From contig DJEP01000012.1 in NCBI GenBank assembly GCA_002431915.1, positions 1 to 13,373 of the forward strand: 13,373 nt of DNA, read 5' to 3'. The position numbers and the translations under genes are program-made. This DNA is from Lachnospiraceae bacterium UBA5895 (GTDB lineage Bacteria > Bacillota > Clostridia > Lachnospirales > Lachnospiraceae). The first letter of the stretch is position 1, and every line of letters starts with the position of its first letter. Below the pieces are notes generated by a model. That model saw only the letters and a program-made list of their open reading frames with translations. It ran no database searches and was not told where the DNA came from. Below are positions 1 through 7,431 of the stretch, piece by piece.

Positions 1-195
1 AGGATTCAGAGGCGAATACTTTGTGCGGTTTTGCATTTGTTCCGGTTCTGGTATGATCGGAGCAGATGTAAGAGTTGGAAGCTACAGATATCTGCTTAAT
101 CAGCAGACACTAAATAGCTTCCCGCTTTGCATTCCTGCATTGCTTTTTGTCTCGAAAAGAGATAAAATAAGTGAAAATCACAGAACAGAAAAGAC
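1..195. other. Non-coding upstream stretch, possible 3' edge of a preceding unit
   Basis: No convincing gene is seen here. All three forward frames either stop early (stops at 54-56 and 97-99) or run as a low-complexity reading through the terminator hairpin at 196-229 without a recognisable protein. The first 50-100 bases could be the tail of an upstream gene cut by the window edge, but this cannot be decided. The only signal is a possible promoter at 140-168. Confidence 0.4.
140..168 (+). promoter_or_regulatory. Possible sigma-70-type promoter before the lysR-type gene
   Basis: TTGCTT at 140-145 and TAAAAT at 163-168 are separated by 17 bases. The -10 matches consensus at five of six positions and the -35 at three of six. 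A transcript from here would begin near 175 and would cross the terminator hairpin at 196-229 before reaching the regulator gene. It is therefore either an attenuated promoter or a chance match in an AT-rich stretch. Confidence 0.3.
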
Positions 196-229
196 AAAGG
201 CGTCAAACAGATTTGTTTGGCGTCTTTTT
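196..229 (+). terminator. Intrinsic terminator or attenuator upstream of the regulator
   Basis: The arms 196-209 and 214-227 form a 14-bp stem with two G-U pairs and a GATT loop. A run of five T (225-229) forms the end of the 3' arm and continues past it. This is a good Rho-independent terminator shape. The simplest reading is that it ends an upstream transcription unit. If the promoter at 140-168 is real, the hairpin would instead sit in the leader of the regulator gene. Confidence 0.75.
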
Positions 230-269
230 GTGTATACGATGAGCAGGATGAGAATAGCGGGGAACTGAG

Positions 270-1232
270 ATGAACACAAGACAAATGCAATATGTGATCG
301 CCGTGGCGGAGACCCGGAGTTTTTCAGAGGCGGCAGCGAAACTGATGATCTCACAGCCGTCTTTAAGTCAGTACATTTCAAAGCTGGAAGAGGAAATAGG
401 GGCACAGATCTTCGAGAGGACCGTGCCGTTAAAAATAACCTATGCGGGAGAGATCTATGTCAAAACAGCAAAAAAGATTCTGATGGAGGAAGCGGAACTA
501 CAGGATCGTCTGGCACATTTGAAGGGAGGAATCTCCGGGAAATTAAAGATCGGCACAGGATACCTGAATGCAGTGTCCGTCCTGCCGGAGCTGGTTGCGG
601 AATTTCAGAGAAATTGTCCCAATGTGCAGGTGGAAATTTATGAGGATACGGAACCGAGACTAAAGCTGCTTGTGGATGAGGGAGATCTGGATCTGGTGGT
701 GGCAACCAGCAAATTCGATGCGGCCTTTTATGCCAAGGTGCTGCTGGAGGAAGAGGAGTATTTGTTTGCAGTACCTAAGATATTCGGTGTTTTCGGGGAA
801 GAAAGCGCTCCAGAGAGCAGCGGGATGGCAGACGATTATCCGGAGCAGACAGATCTTCCGGCCATACGGTTTGCCATGCTCAAAAATATCCCCATAATCC
901 GACTGCAGCCCAATACTTATATGCGGGAGCTTTTGGACAGTCTGTATGACATCAATCACATCCGACCAAAGAATACGGTGGAGTGCACCACAGCACTGGG
1001 AGCTTATGGCATGGCGAAGGCAGGCGTGGGAGCGACATTGATTTCTTACAGTACCTATCGGATGGATTATTCCTATAAGGTGAACTATTATAAGATCCGG
1101 GACATTGTGCGGAAGAGACAGAATTTCGTGGTATATAGCAGGAGCAAATACCTCAGCAGTCAGGCGAGGGAGTTCATTGCCGTGTGTCAGAAATATTGCA
1201 GCACTGACAGGGATATAAGTAAAAGCCTATAA
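270..1232 (+). CDS. LysR-family transcriptional regulator
   Basis: A 320-residue protein of usual LysR length. The N-terminal winged helix-turn-helix is clear at about residues 4-63, with the recognition stretch SFSEAAAKLMISQPSLSQYI at 17-36. A linker helix follows (about 65-88), then the periplasmic-binding-protein-like effector domain (about 90-305) opening with GKLKIGTG. An acidic, Ser/Pro-rich insert lies near residues 172-195. The ATG at 270 has only a weak ribosome site (GGGGA at 259-263, six bases upstream), which suits a low-abundance regulator. LysR proteins are usually divergent from their targets, whereas this one precedes the importer-ureidase cluster on the same strand. By position it probably controls that cluster through the inverted repeats at 1242-1312. 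The inducer is unknown. A pathway intermediate such as an N-carbamoyl amino acid is plausible but purely inferred. Confidence 0.93.
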   Translation: MNTRQMQYVIAVAETRSFSEAAAKLMISQPSLSQYISKLEEEIGAQIFERTVPLKITYAGEIYVKTAKKILMEEAELQDRLAHLKGGISGKLKIGTGYLNAVSVLPELVAEFQRNCPNVQVEIYEDTEPRLKLLVDEGDLDLVVATSKFDAAFYAKVLLEEEEYLFAVPKIFGVFGEESAPESSGMADDYPEQTDLPAIRFAMLKNIPIIRLQPNTYMRELLDSLYDINHIRPKNTVECTTALGAYGMAKAGVGATLISYSTYRMDYSYKVNYYKIRDIVRKRQNFVVYSRSKYLSSQAREFIAVCQKYCSTDRDISKSL

Positions 1233-1239
1233 TTATAAT
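1204..1239 (+). promoter_or_regulatory. Strong candidate promoter for the importer-ureidase operon
   Basis: CTGACA at 1204-1209 (five of six to the -35 consensus) is followed after 18 bases by a perfect TATAAT at 1228-1233. A second perfect TATAAT follows directly at 1234-1239. The promoter overlaps the last codons and stop of the regulator gene, and 1228-1237 is a 10-base palindrome. A start near 1240 would place the whole inverted repeat at 1242-1312 and the hairpin at 1316-1347 in the 5' leader. Confidence 0.5.
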
Positions 1240-1241
1240 AA

Positions 1242-1312
1242 TTGTTTTCGTATTTGATTTTGGAATCGTAAGATGTTAGTATCTATCTCAACAAATCAAT
1301 AAACGAAAACAA
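1242..1312. repeat. Large interrupted inverted repeat, candidate LysR operator
   Basis: The left arm is TTGTTTTCGT (1242-1251) plus TTGATTT (1254-1260). The right arm is AAATCAA (1293-1299) plus ACGAAAACAA (1303-1312), so both blocks are exact reverse complements. The right arm also contains a direct repeat AAACGAA at 1301-1307 and 1311-1317, one helical turn apart. A second, weaker promoter is embedded in the repeat: TTGATT at 1254-1259, 17 bases, then TAGTAT at 1277-1282. The left arm would then cover its -35 and the right arm its early transcript. This geometry fits an operator for the adjacent regulator. It could instead be an RNA stem in the leader. Confidence 0.6.
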
Positions 1313-1315
1313 ACG

Positions 1316-1347
1316 AAGGAGTTTATGCAGAAATGTATAGACTCCTT
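1316..1347 (+). promoter_or_regulatory. Attenuator-like hairpin in the operon leader
   Basis: AAGGAGT (1316-1322) pairs with ACTCCTT (1341-1347). The stem continues inward to about 13 pairs with two G-U pairs, closing on a six-base loop at 1329-1334. TTTT follows at 1346-1349. The T-run is short, so termination may be weak or conditional. The 5' arm holds a Shine-Dalgarno-like AAGGAG, and a 13-codon frame runs from ATG 1325 to TGA 1364-1366. The hairpin lies 37 bases before the binding-protein start. Confidence 0.45.
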
Positions 1348-1384
1348 TTGTGTTACCGGGATTTGAGAGAAGGAGGAAGGTATT

Positions 1385-2617
1385 ATGAGAAAAATGAAGA
1401 AAATCGTAGCCGCTTTACTGACAGGTACTATGTTGACCGCAGCACTGACCGGATGTGGAGCTTCTGCAGGCAGCCAGACAGCATCTACCGGAAGTTCCGA
1501 CGGGAACGTGATCCGGATCGGATCGGTGCATCCCCTGACCGGTTCTTACGCCTATGAAGCACAGCAGATCATTAACTCCCAGCAGCTTGCTATTGACGAG
1601 ATCAATGCGGCAGGCGGCATTTCTTCCATGGGAGGTGCCAAACTGGAGCTGGTCGTTGGTGACAGCCAGGCCAGTGCGGATACCGGAGCTTCCGAGACAG
1701 AGCGGCTGATTTCTGAGGGCTGTTCCATCGTAACGGGAACCTTCCAGTCCGGTGTAACGCTTACCTGTATGCAGAAGGCCGAGCAGAACGAGGTGCCTTT
1801 TCTGGTAACCGTAAGTAATAACGTAGCCATGTTTGAGAACGGTTTTGAATGGTGCTTCCGGATCCAGCCCAACGCAGATGTCTTTGCAAATGACTTCATC
1901 CAGTATATTTCCGAGATCAAGACGGATGACATCAAAACCGCAGTACTGATCCATGAAGACTCCCTGACAGGTACGGATTCCGGTGATATTATTGCGGACA
2001 ATATGGCATCTACGGGAATTGAACTGCTTGACAGAATTACTTATTCCGCAAGCACATCCACCTTAAGCACAGAGGTTACGAAGCTGGCGGATCTGAAGCC
2101 GGATCTCCTGATCACCATTGGTTACTTTGCAGATACCTCTCTTCTGGTAAAGGAACTGAATGAAAGAGGCATCAAGTTCAAGATGGTATGCGGTGTGGCA
2201 AACGGTGGTATTTCCGACAGCAAGTTCATTGAAGATTTCGGAGATTCCGTTGAGAATTTCCTGGATCTGAACTATCGGTTCAATCCTAACAGCGATAAGA
2301 CCAAGGCTTTGCTGGAGTCCTATAAATCCACTTACGGAGATGACATGTCCGTACATGCAGTATGGGGCTACGAAAGCATTTATGTGATCGCAGATGCACT
2401 GGAGAGAGCCGGTTCCTCCGATCCCAAGGCATTGAGAGATGCGTTAAAAGAGACCAATATCGAGGAACACGTTCTGGCACAGTCCGGCCCCATCACCTTC
2501 GATGAAAAGGGTGAAAATGTAAATGCGGCAGGTGTACTGGTACAGATCCAGGACGGAAAGCATGTTGTTGTATATCCTACGGAATTTGCGGAATCTGAGA
2601 TAAGATACAACGAATAA
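1385..2617 (+). CDS. ABC transporter substrate-binding lipoprotein, LIV/urea/amide type
   Basis: A 410-residue extracellular binding protein. Residues 1-23 form a lipoprotein signal peptide (basic MRKMKK, a hydrophobic core, then LTGC), so Cys24 should carry lipid and anchor the mature protein outside the membrane. A Ser/Thr/Gly-rich linker (25-40) precedes a type-1 periplasmic-binding-protein fold of the Leu/Ile/Val-binding family (about 42-395), recognised by IRIGSVHPLTG and DEINAAGG. The ATG at 1385 is preceded by AGGAGG at 1371-1376 with eight bases spacing, which favours it over the ATG at 1394. The family also takes urea, amides and aromatic acids. Next to four ureide-type hydrolases, the ligand is more likely a cyclic ureide or N-carbamoyl compound than a branched-chain amino acid. 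That substrate is inference from context only. Confidence 0.92.
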   Translation: MRKMKKIVAALLTGTMLTAALTGCGASAGSQTASTGSSDGNVIRIGSVHPLTGSYAYEAQQIINSQQLAIDEINAAGGISSMGGAKLELVVGDSQASADTGASETERLISEGCSIVTGTFQSGVTLTCMQKAEQNEVPFLVTVSNNVAMFENGFEWCFRIQPNADVFANDFIQYISEIKTDDIKTAVLIHEDSLTGTDSGDIIADNMASTGIELLDRITYSASTSTLSTEVTKLADLKPDLLITIGYFADTSLLVKELNERGIKFKMVCGVANGGISDSKFIEDFGDSVENFLDLNYRFNPNSDKTKALLESYKSTYGDDMSVHAVWGYESIYVIADALERAGSSDPKALRDALKETNIEEHVLAQSGPITFDEKGENVNAAGVLVQIQDGKHVVVYPTEFAESEIRYNE

Positions 2618-2642
2618 ACCTAAGCGATAGGAGGTAATTGCT

Positions 2643-3506
2643 ATGAATGCATTTTTTCAAGCGTCCATAGACGGAATATTAATGGGCGGTGTCTATGCTC
2701 TGGCGGCACTTGGAATTTCACTGATATTCGGTGTCATGAAGATCACAAACTTTGCCCACGGAGCATTGATCACTGTCGGAATGTATGTGACATTTGAGTT
2801 TTGCGTCTTACTAGGGATTACCCCGTATGTCGCACTTCCGTTAGTCATTGCTGTGATGTTCGTGATCGGCTACCTCATCCAGAAATTTTTCCTGAATCCT
2901 CTGATGGGGGTGGCTGGCCACAACCAGTTGCTTTTGACACAGGGCTTATCTATTGTTATTGAAAATCTGATTCTGGTATTATTCAGTGCAAATTATAAAT
3001 CCGTTACCGTACCGGGGTTTGAATCGGCGATCAGTCTTGGCAGCATTACAATCAATAAACCGAAGCTGGTGGCATTTCTGTTCGTAGCACTGATCTCCGC
3101 AGCCATTTACCTGCTGTTAGAGAAAACGGATCTGGGCAGAGCAATCCGTGCCACTTCCGTACAGCCGGACGGCGCTACCCTGATGGGAATCGCGGTTCCC
3201 AGAATCAATCAGATCGCATTCGGCCTTGGAATCGTATGTGCGGGTGTTGCCGGAGCGCTGCTCACTCCCACACAGTACATATATCCTACCAGTGGTAATT
3301 CCTATGCTCTGAAATGCTTCGTCATTGCTGTATTCGGCGGACTGGGAAATATCTGGGGAGCCATTCTGGCAGGTCTGATCATCGGTGTGGTGGAGTCATT
3401 CTCCGCACTGTATCTGGGAGGCTCCTGGAGTGAACTGGTAGTGTACCTGATCTTTATTTTGACATTAATCATAAAGCCGACCGGTTTATTGGGAAAGAAG
3501 GGATGA
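2643..3506 (+). CDS. ABC transporter permease, LivH type
   Basis: A 287-residue integral membrane protein with about eight hydrophobic segments, the usual LivH/UrtB size. The N-terminal hallmark ALGISLIFGVMKITNFAHG lies at residues 22-40. The cytoplasmic loop that contacts the ATPases (an EAA-like region) is visible at about 165-185, with GRAIRAT followed by ATLMGI. With the following LivM-type protein it forms the membrane channel. The ribosome site AGGAGGT (2629-2635) is strong. The gene starts 25 bases after the binding protein and ends one base before the next start, so it is translated as part of one operon. Substrate specificity cannot be read from this subunit. Confidence 0.93.
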   Translation: MNAFFQASIDGILMGGVYALAALGISLIFGVMKITNFAHGALITVGMYVTFEFCVLLGITPYVALPLVIAVMFVIGYLIQKFFLNPLMGVAGHNQLLLTQGLSIVIENLILVLFSANYKSVTVPGFESAISLGSITINKPKLVAFLFVALISAAIYLLLEKTDLGRAIRATSVQPDGATLMGIAVPRINQIAFGLGIVCAGVAGALLTPTQYIYPTSGNSYALKCFVIAVFGGLGNIWGAILAGLIIGVVESFSALYLGGSWSELVVYLIFILTLIIKPTGLLGKKG

Positions 3507-3507
3507 T

Positions 3508-4533
3508 ATGAATATAAACGAATTCCTGAAAAAAGCTACCGTTTCTACCAGTAACGGAAAAATGACAGTTCCGCAGATCATCATTGTGACCGTGGTAAGT
3601 ATTTTTGTATTGCTTACCCCACAGTTTTTAAGCAACTATCGTTTAAACCTTATTATCTCCATCCTGACGGCCGCTTATTTTGCACAGTGCTGGAATCTGA
3701 TGAGTGGTTATACCGGACAGTTTTCCTTTGGCCACGCCGCCTTTTACGGTCTGGGAGCATATACATCCAGCATCTTATATGTAGATTTCGGAGTAAATCC
3801 CTGGATCGGTCTTGTCTGTGGCATGGTGATAGCGGGAATTGTGGCAGCCGGAATCGGTTATCTGTCCTTCCACTACAACTTAAAAGGAGATTATTTCGCT
3901 CTGGCAACCATGGCCTTTTGTGAAATCTTCCGTGTTATTTTCAAAAACACAAAATTTTTACATGCGGCCAGCGGCGTGTCCATTCCGTTCAGTAAAGATA
4001 TTAAATTGATGCAGTTCGGAAGCAAATCCGGTTTCCTGTATGTGGCATTTATCATGCTTGCTGCGATTACCTTTGGACTTTATAAGATCCGCCGGACCAA
4101 AATGGGATTGTATTTTGTGGCAGTCCGTGAAAATGAGGATGCGGCGAGAGCACTCGGAATCAATGCCTTTAAATACAAAATGATCGCACTGATCGCCAGC
4201 GCCATGCTCTCGGCGGTCGGCGGAACCTTTTATGCACAGTACTATCTGTACATAGATCCTGCCATTGCATTTGGCAATAGCGTATCGGTATCCGCAATCA
4301 CGCCCTGTATTATCGGTGGTGTGGGAACCGTGTTCGGACCGATCATCGGAGCGGCGATCATTGAGCCGGTTTCGGAGATCACCAATGCGGCGCTGTCCAA
4401 TTATGTGGGCATGAATATGGTAGTGTATGGTCTGATCCTGGTAATTGTAATCATGGTAATGCCCAAGGGAGTGATCGGTCTGGTACAGGAAGTAAAGGGT
4501 AAATTATCAAAGACGAAGAAAGCGGAGGGATAA
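3508..4533 (+). CDS. ABC transporter permease, LivM type
   Basis: A 341-residue membrane protein with about nine hydrophobic segments, the second permease of the importer. The LivM hallmark GYTGQFSFGHAAFYGLGAYT is at residues 67-86. The ATPase-contact loop is at about 208-226, with ARALGIN then FKYKM. The ATG follows the previous stop after a single base, and its ribosome site (AAGAAGGG, about 3495-3502) lies inside the end of the upstream gene. This points to translational coupling of the two permeases. The last ten residues are basic (KLSKTKKAEG), a cytoplasmic tail. Length and order match a complete LIV-type system with no sign of decay. Confidence 0.93.
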   Translation: MNINEFLKKATVSTSNGKMTVPQIIIVTVVSIFVLLTPQFLSNYRLNLIISILTAAYFAQCWNLMSGYTGQFSFGHAAFYGLGAYTSSILYVDFGVNPWIGLVCGMVIAGIVAAGIGYLSFHYNLKGDYFALATMAFCEIFRVIFKNTKFLHAASGVSIPFSKDIKLMQFGSKSGFLYVAFIMLAAITFGLYKIRRTKMGLYFVAVRENEDAARALGINAFKYKMIALIASAMLSAVGGTFYAQYYLYIDPAIAFGNSVSVSAITPCIIGGVGTVFGPIIGAAIIEPVSEITNAALSNYVGMNMVVYGLILVIVIMVMPKGVIGLVQEVKGKLSKTKKAEG

Positions 4534-4536
4534 GCG

Positions 4537-5268
4537 ATGGCAGTTTTGTTAAAAGCAGTAAAGGTGACCAAGAAATTTGCCGGACTTACCGCAGTCGATT
4601 CCGTGGATCTGGAGATCCGGGAAGGGGAGATCGTTGGACTGATCGGCCCCAACGGTGCCGGGAAAACCACATTTTTCAACTCTATCACAGGCTTTTATCC
4701 GGCAACCTACGGAAGCGTGGAATTTGACGGACAGGATATTACCAGAAGAACCACCTATCAGAATTGCAAAGCCGGTATGGCAAGAACGTTTCAGATCGTT
4801 CAGCCCTTCGGACAGTTGACATCTCTGGAAAATGTTATGGTGGGTGCCTTCAACCGTGAAAAATCCTACGCACAGGCGGAAAAAACAGCCCGGGAGATGA
4901 TCACTTTTGTGGGCATGGAAGACAAAATGAATTCCATAGTGGCGGATCTTACCATCGGAGATCAGAGAAAACTGGAAATGGCAAGAGCACTGGCAACAAA
5001 GCCGAAGCTCCTTCTGCTGGATGAAGTGATGGCAGGACTGACACCTACGGAGATTGAGGACTGTGTGGAACTGGTGCGCAAGATCCGCACCTCCGGCGTA
5101 ACGATCCTGATGATCGAACATATCATGGCGGCACTGATGAAATTATCAGACAGAGTCGTGGTTCTGGACCATGGCAAACTGATCGCAGAAGGAACTCCGC
5201 AGGAGATCACGCAGAACGAAAGAGTGATCGAATCCTATCTGGGAAGTGCCTATAAAAAGGAAGCGTGA
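4537..5268 (+). CDS. ABC transporter ATP-binding protein, LivG type
   Basis: A 243-residue cytoplasmic ATPase. The Walker A motif GPNGAGKT is at 37-44, the Q-loop follows RTFQIVQPF near 83-91, and the Walker B LLLLDEVMAGL is at 158-168 with the catalytic Glu163. The switch histidine is His195 in IEHIMAAL. The signature region reads LTIGDQRKLEMARAL (138-152) instead of LSGGQ. Variation of this kind is usual in LivG proteins and is not decay. The C-terminal IESYLG is also typical of the subfamily. The start is three bases after the upstream stop, with GGAGGG (4524-4529) as ribosome site. It would pair with the LivF-type ATPase to power uptake. Confidence 0.94.
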   Translation: MAVLLKAVKVTKKFAGLTAVDSVDLEIREGEIVGLIGPNGAGKTTFFNSITGFYPATYGSVEFDGQDITRRTTYQNCKAGMARTFQIVQPFGQLTSLENVMVGAFNREKSYAQAEKTAREMITFVGMEDKMNSIVADLTIGDQRKLEMARALATKPKLLLLDEVMAGLTPTEIEDCVELVRKIRTSGVTILMIEHIMAALMKLSDRVVVLDHGKLIAEGTPQEITQNERVIESYLGSAYKKEA

Positions 5269-5291
5269 TGGAAATATAAGGAGGAAGGGCT

Positions 5292-5996
5292 ATGCTGGAA
5301 ATCAAAGACTTGTATGTAAATTATGGAAACCTGCAGATCATCCAGGGAGTATCCATGACCGTAAAGGATGGAGAAATGATTTCGCTGGTTGGCTCTAACG
5401 GTGCCGGAAAAACCACATTGCTGAAGGCAATTTCCGGAATCAAGAGTGTGAATGGCGGCAGCATTACCTTTGATGGGGTTGACCTGACCAGACTGAGTGC
5501 ACCGAAGATCGTAGAGCAGGGTGTCGTGCAGGTGCCTGAGGGCAGAAAGCTTTTTCCGGATATGACAGTGCAGGAGAATCTGGAGCTGGGTTCCTATCTG
5601 AAGGGACCGAAGGCTAAGAGGAAGGATACTTTGGAGTATGTCTATTCCATGATGCCGGATCTGGAGATAAAGGCGAAGCAGTCGGCCGGTTCTCTCTCCG
5701 GAGGACAACAGCAGATGGTCGCTATCGGGCGAGGACTTATGAGCTGTCCGAAAATGCTGATCTTCGATGAGCCTTCCATTGGACTGTCTCCGCTGCTGAC
5801 AGACATCATGTTTGACATTATCGCAAAAGTAAAAAAAGACGGCGTAACGATCATGCTGGTGGAACAGAACGTGCAGAATGCCTTGAAGCTGGCAGACAGA
5901 GGATACGTTCTGGAGCAGGGTCGGATATCCATGGAAGGGAAGGCTTCGGATCTTCTGCAAAATGAAGATCTGAAGAAAGCATATCTGGGCATGTAA
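5292..5996 (+). CDS. ABC transporter ATP-binding protein, LivF type
   Basis: A 234-residue ATPase, the second nucleotide-binding subunit. The Walker A motif GSNGAGKT is at 34-41, the signature LSGGQQQ at 135-141, the Walker B MLIFDEP at 155-161, and VPEGRKLFPDMTVQENL (81-97) is the LivF-specific Q-loop neighbourhood. Glutamine replaces the switch histidine in VEQNVQNAL, as is normal for LivF. The ribosome site AGGAGG (5279-5284) sits eight bases from the ATG. The gene ends 25 bases before the first amidohydrolase, so importer and enzymes look like one transcript. It completes a five-part importer with all expected subunits. Confidence 0.94.
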   Translation: MLEIKDLYVNYGNLQIIQGVSMTVKDGEMISLVGSNGAGKTTLLKAISGIKSVNGGSITFDGVDLTRLSAPKIVEQGVVQVPEGRKLFPDMTVQENLELGSYLKGPKAKRKDTLEYVYSMMPDLEIKAKQSAGSLSGGQQQMVAIGRGLMSCPKMLIFDEPSIGLSPLLTDIMFDIIAKVKKDGVTIMLVEQNVQNALKLADRGYVLEQGRISMEGKASDLLQNEDLKKAYLGM

Positions 5997-6021
5997 ATGA
6001 CGGACGAAAGGAGCAGAGGAT

Positions 6022-7404
6022 ATGGGTGATATGTTGATCAAAAACGGAAATGTGGTATTCGAGGAAGATACCTGTCCCGCAGACATTCTGGTAAGAGACG
6101 GAAAAATTGCCGCATTTTATGAACCCGGATCGGTGGAGGAATCCGGTGCGGAGGTGCTGGACGCAAGCGGACTCTATGTCATGCCCGGATCCATTGATCC
6201 GCACACACACTGGGGAATCTACAAGGATTACCATGAGGATGTCGTGGAAGATTCCAAACGTGCGGTCATCGGAGGACTGACCACGGTTCTTCAGTTCCAT
6301 CGTCATAACTATGACTATTTTGATACCGTTCCACAGAACATAGAATTCTGCGATAAAAATTCCATGGTGGATTATACCTTTTCCCTGGGACTGGTGAAAA
6401 AAGCGCAGGTGGCGGATATTGAGAGATATATGAAGGAGCTTCATGTCACCTCCTTCAAGTTCTATCTGGACAAGACCAACCGTCTGGAAGAACATTACGG
6501 CCTGACGCCCGGAACGGGACTTTTGGGCAACAAGCGGGAAGTAATGGATATTCTGAAAACGTTGAAGAGACTGGACGAAAATGCAGTACTCTGCCTGCAC
6601 TGTGAGGATACGGAGATCTTTTACCCGGAACAGAGACTTACCTTTGATAACCCGGAGCTGGATCAGTATCATTTAAGCTCCTATTCCAAAGCAAGACCGG
6701 ATTTCGGGGAAGCCAGTGCAGTGCTGAGTGTTCTTTGGGTGAATCATGTGGTGGATGGCAATATTTACATCGTACATAACAGCGCAGGAGCGGACGTAAG
6801 ACTTGCGAGACAGTTAAAGCCGATCCTTCGCGGCAGAGTCGGAATGGAAACCTGTCCACATTACCTCGTACTGGATGAGAACTGTCCGGCACAGTTGAAC
6901 GCGACAGTAGTTCCCCCGATCCGGACGGCGGCAGACAGTGAAGAACTCTGGGAAGGGATCAGGGACGGCACGATAACCTCCATGGGAACGGATAATTGTC
7001 CCTGTGACACAGCCACAAAATATAAAAAAGGAACCGACATTGAACATGTGATACCCGGTTTTCCGGGAGCAGGAATGATCCTTCCTGTACTGATCAACGA
7101 TGGCTACCACAAGAGAGGAATTTCCCTCAGCCGGTTATCAAAGGTCAACAGCATCAACTCCGCAAGAAAATTTGGGTTAAAGCACAAAGGAGAGATGAAA
7201 GTCGGCTTTGATGCGGACTTTGCCATTCTGGATCTGAACTGGGAGAGAACGATTGACAGGGAGCTGTTCGGACATTGTGATTTTTCCATCTATGACGGAA
7301 TGACTTTTAAGGGTTGGCCTAGATATACCATGGTTCGGGGAAAGATCGTCCAGAAGGATGGCAAAATCGTATCGGAACCCACGGGGAAATTTATTCCCAG
7401 ATAA
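6022..7404 (+). CDS. Cyclic amidohydrolase A (hydantoinase/dihydropyrimidinase-like)
   Basis: A 460-residue cytoplasmic metal-dependent hydrolase that should open a cyclic amide or ureide ring to a linear N-carbamoyl acid. All expected two-metal ligands are visible: His61 and His63 in DPHTH, Lys146 in TSFK (the lysine that is carboxylated in the family), His193 in LHCED, His252 in VHNS and Asp324 in GTDNCP. Family-type ARPDF follows at 224-228, and the C-terminal KVGFDADFAILD is the usual small beta-domain. In known D-hydantoinases a substrate-contacting Tyr lies five residues after the metal lysine. Here the segment is KFYLDK, so that Tyr is missing. The GFPG motif (346-349) resembles dihydroorotases and allantoinases. 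The start at 6022 is supported by AAAGGAG at 6007-6013. A paralogue lies downstream at 8153-9553. The substrate is undetermined. Confidence 0.88.
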   Translation: MGDMLIKNGNVVFEEDTCPADILVRDGKIAAFYEPGSVEESGAEVLDASGLYVMPGSIDPHTHWGIYKDYHEDVVEDSKRAVIGGLTTVLQFHRHNYDYFDTVPQNIEFCDKNSMVDYTFSLGLVKKAQVADIERYMKELHVTSFKFYLDKTNRLEEHYGLTPGTGLLGNKREVMDILKTLKRLDENAVLCLHCEDTEIFYPEQRLTFDNPELDQYHLSSYSKARPDFGEASAVLSVLWVNHVVDGNIYIVHNSAGADVRLARQLKPILRGRVGMETCPHYLVLDENCPAQLNATVVPPIRTAADSEELWEGIRDGTITSMGTDNCPCDTATKYKKGTDIEHVIPGFPGAGMILPVLINDGYHKRGISLSRLSKVNSINSARKFGLKHKGEMKVGFDADFAILDLNWERTIDRELFGHCDFSIYDGMTFKGWPRYTMVRGKIVQKDGKIVSEPTGKFIPR

Positions 7405-7431
7405 TCAGAGAGGAACAGGGAGGATGAGTCT

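Noticed and set aside
23..268. Open frame of 81 codons before the regulator
   Set aside because: It reads straight through the terminator hairpin at 196-229, has no ribosome site and resembles no protein; treated as chance.
1333..1557. 74-codon frame overlapping the start of the binding-protein gene
   Set aside because: Arg-rich shadow reading of the real gene in another frame, overlapping its signal peptide; no support.
1385..5996. Calling the importer livKHMGF for branched-chain amino acids
   Set aside because: Subunit architecture matches, but the gene neighbourhood points to ureides; gene symbols were left blank to avoid implying a substrate.
5250..6086. Long antisense frame of 278 codons over the LivF-type gene
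   Set aside because: The + strand gene has every ATPase motif; the antisense product has no domain and no ribosome site.
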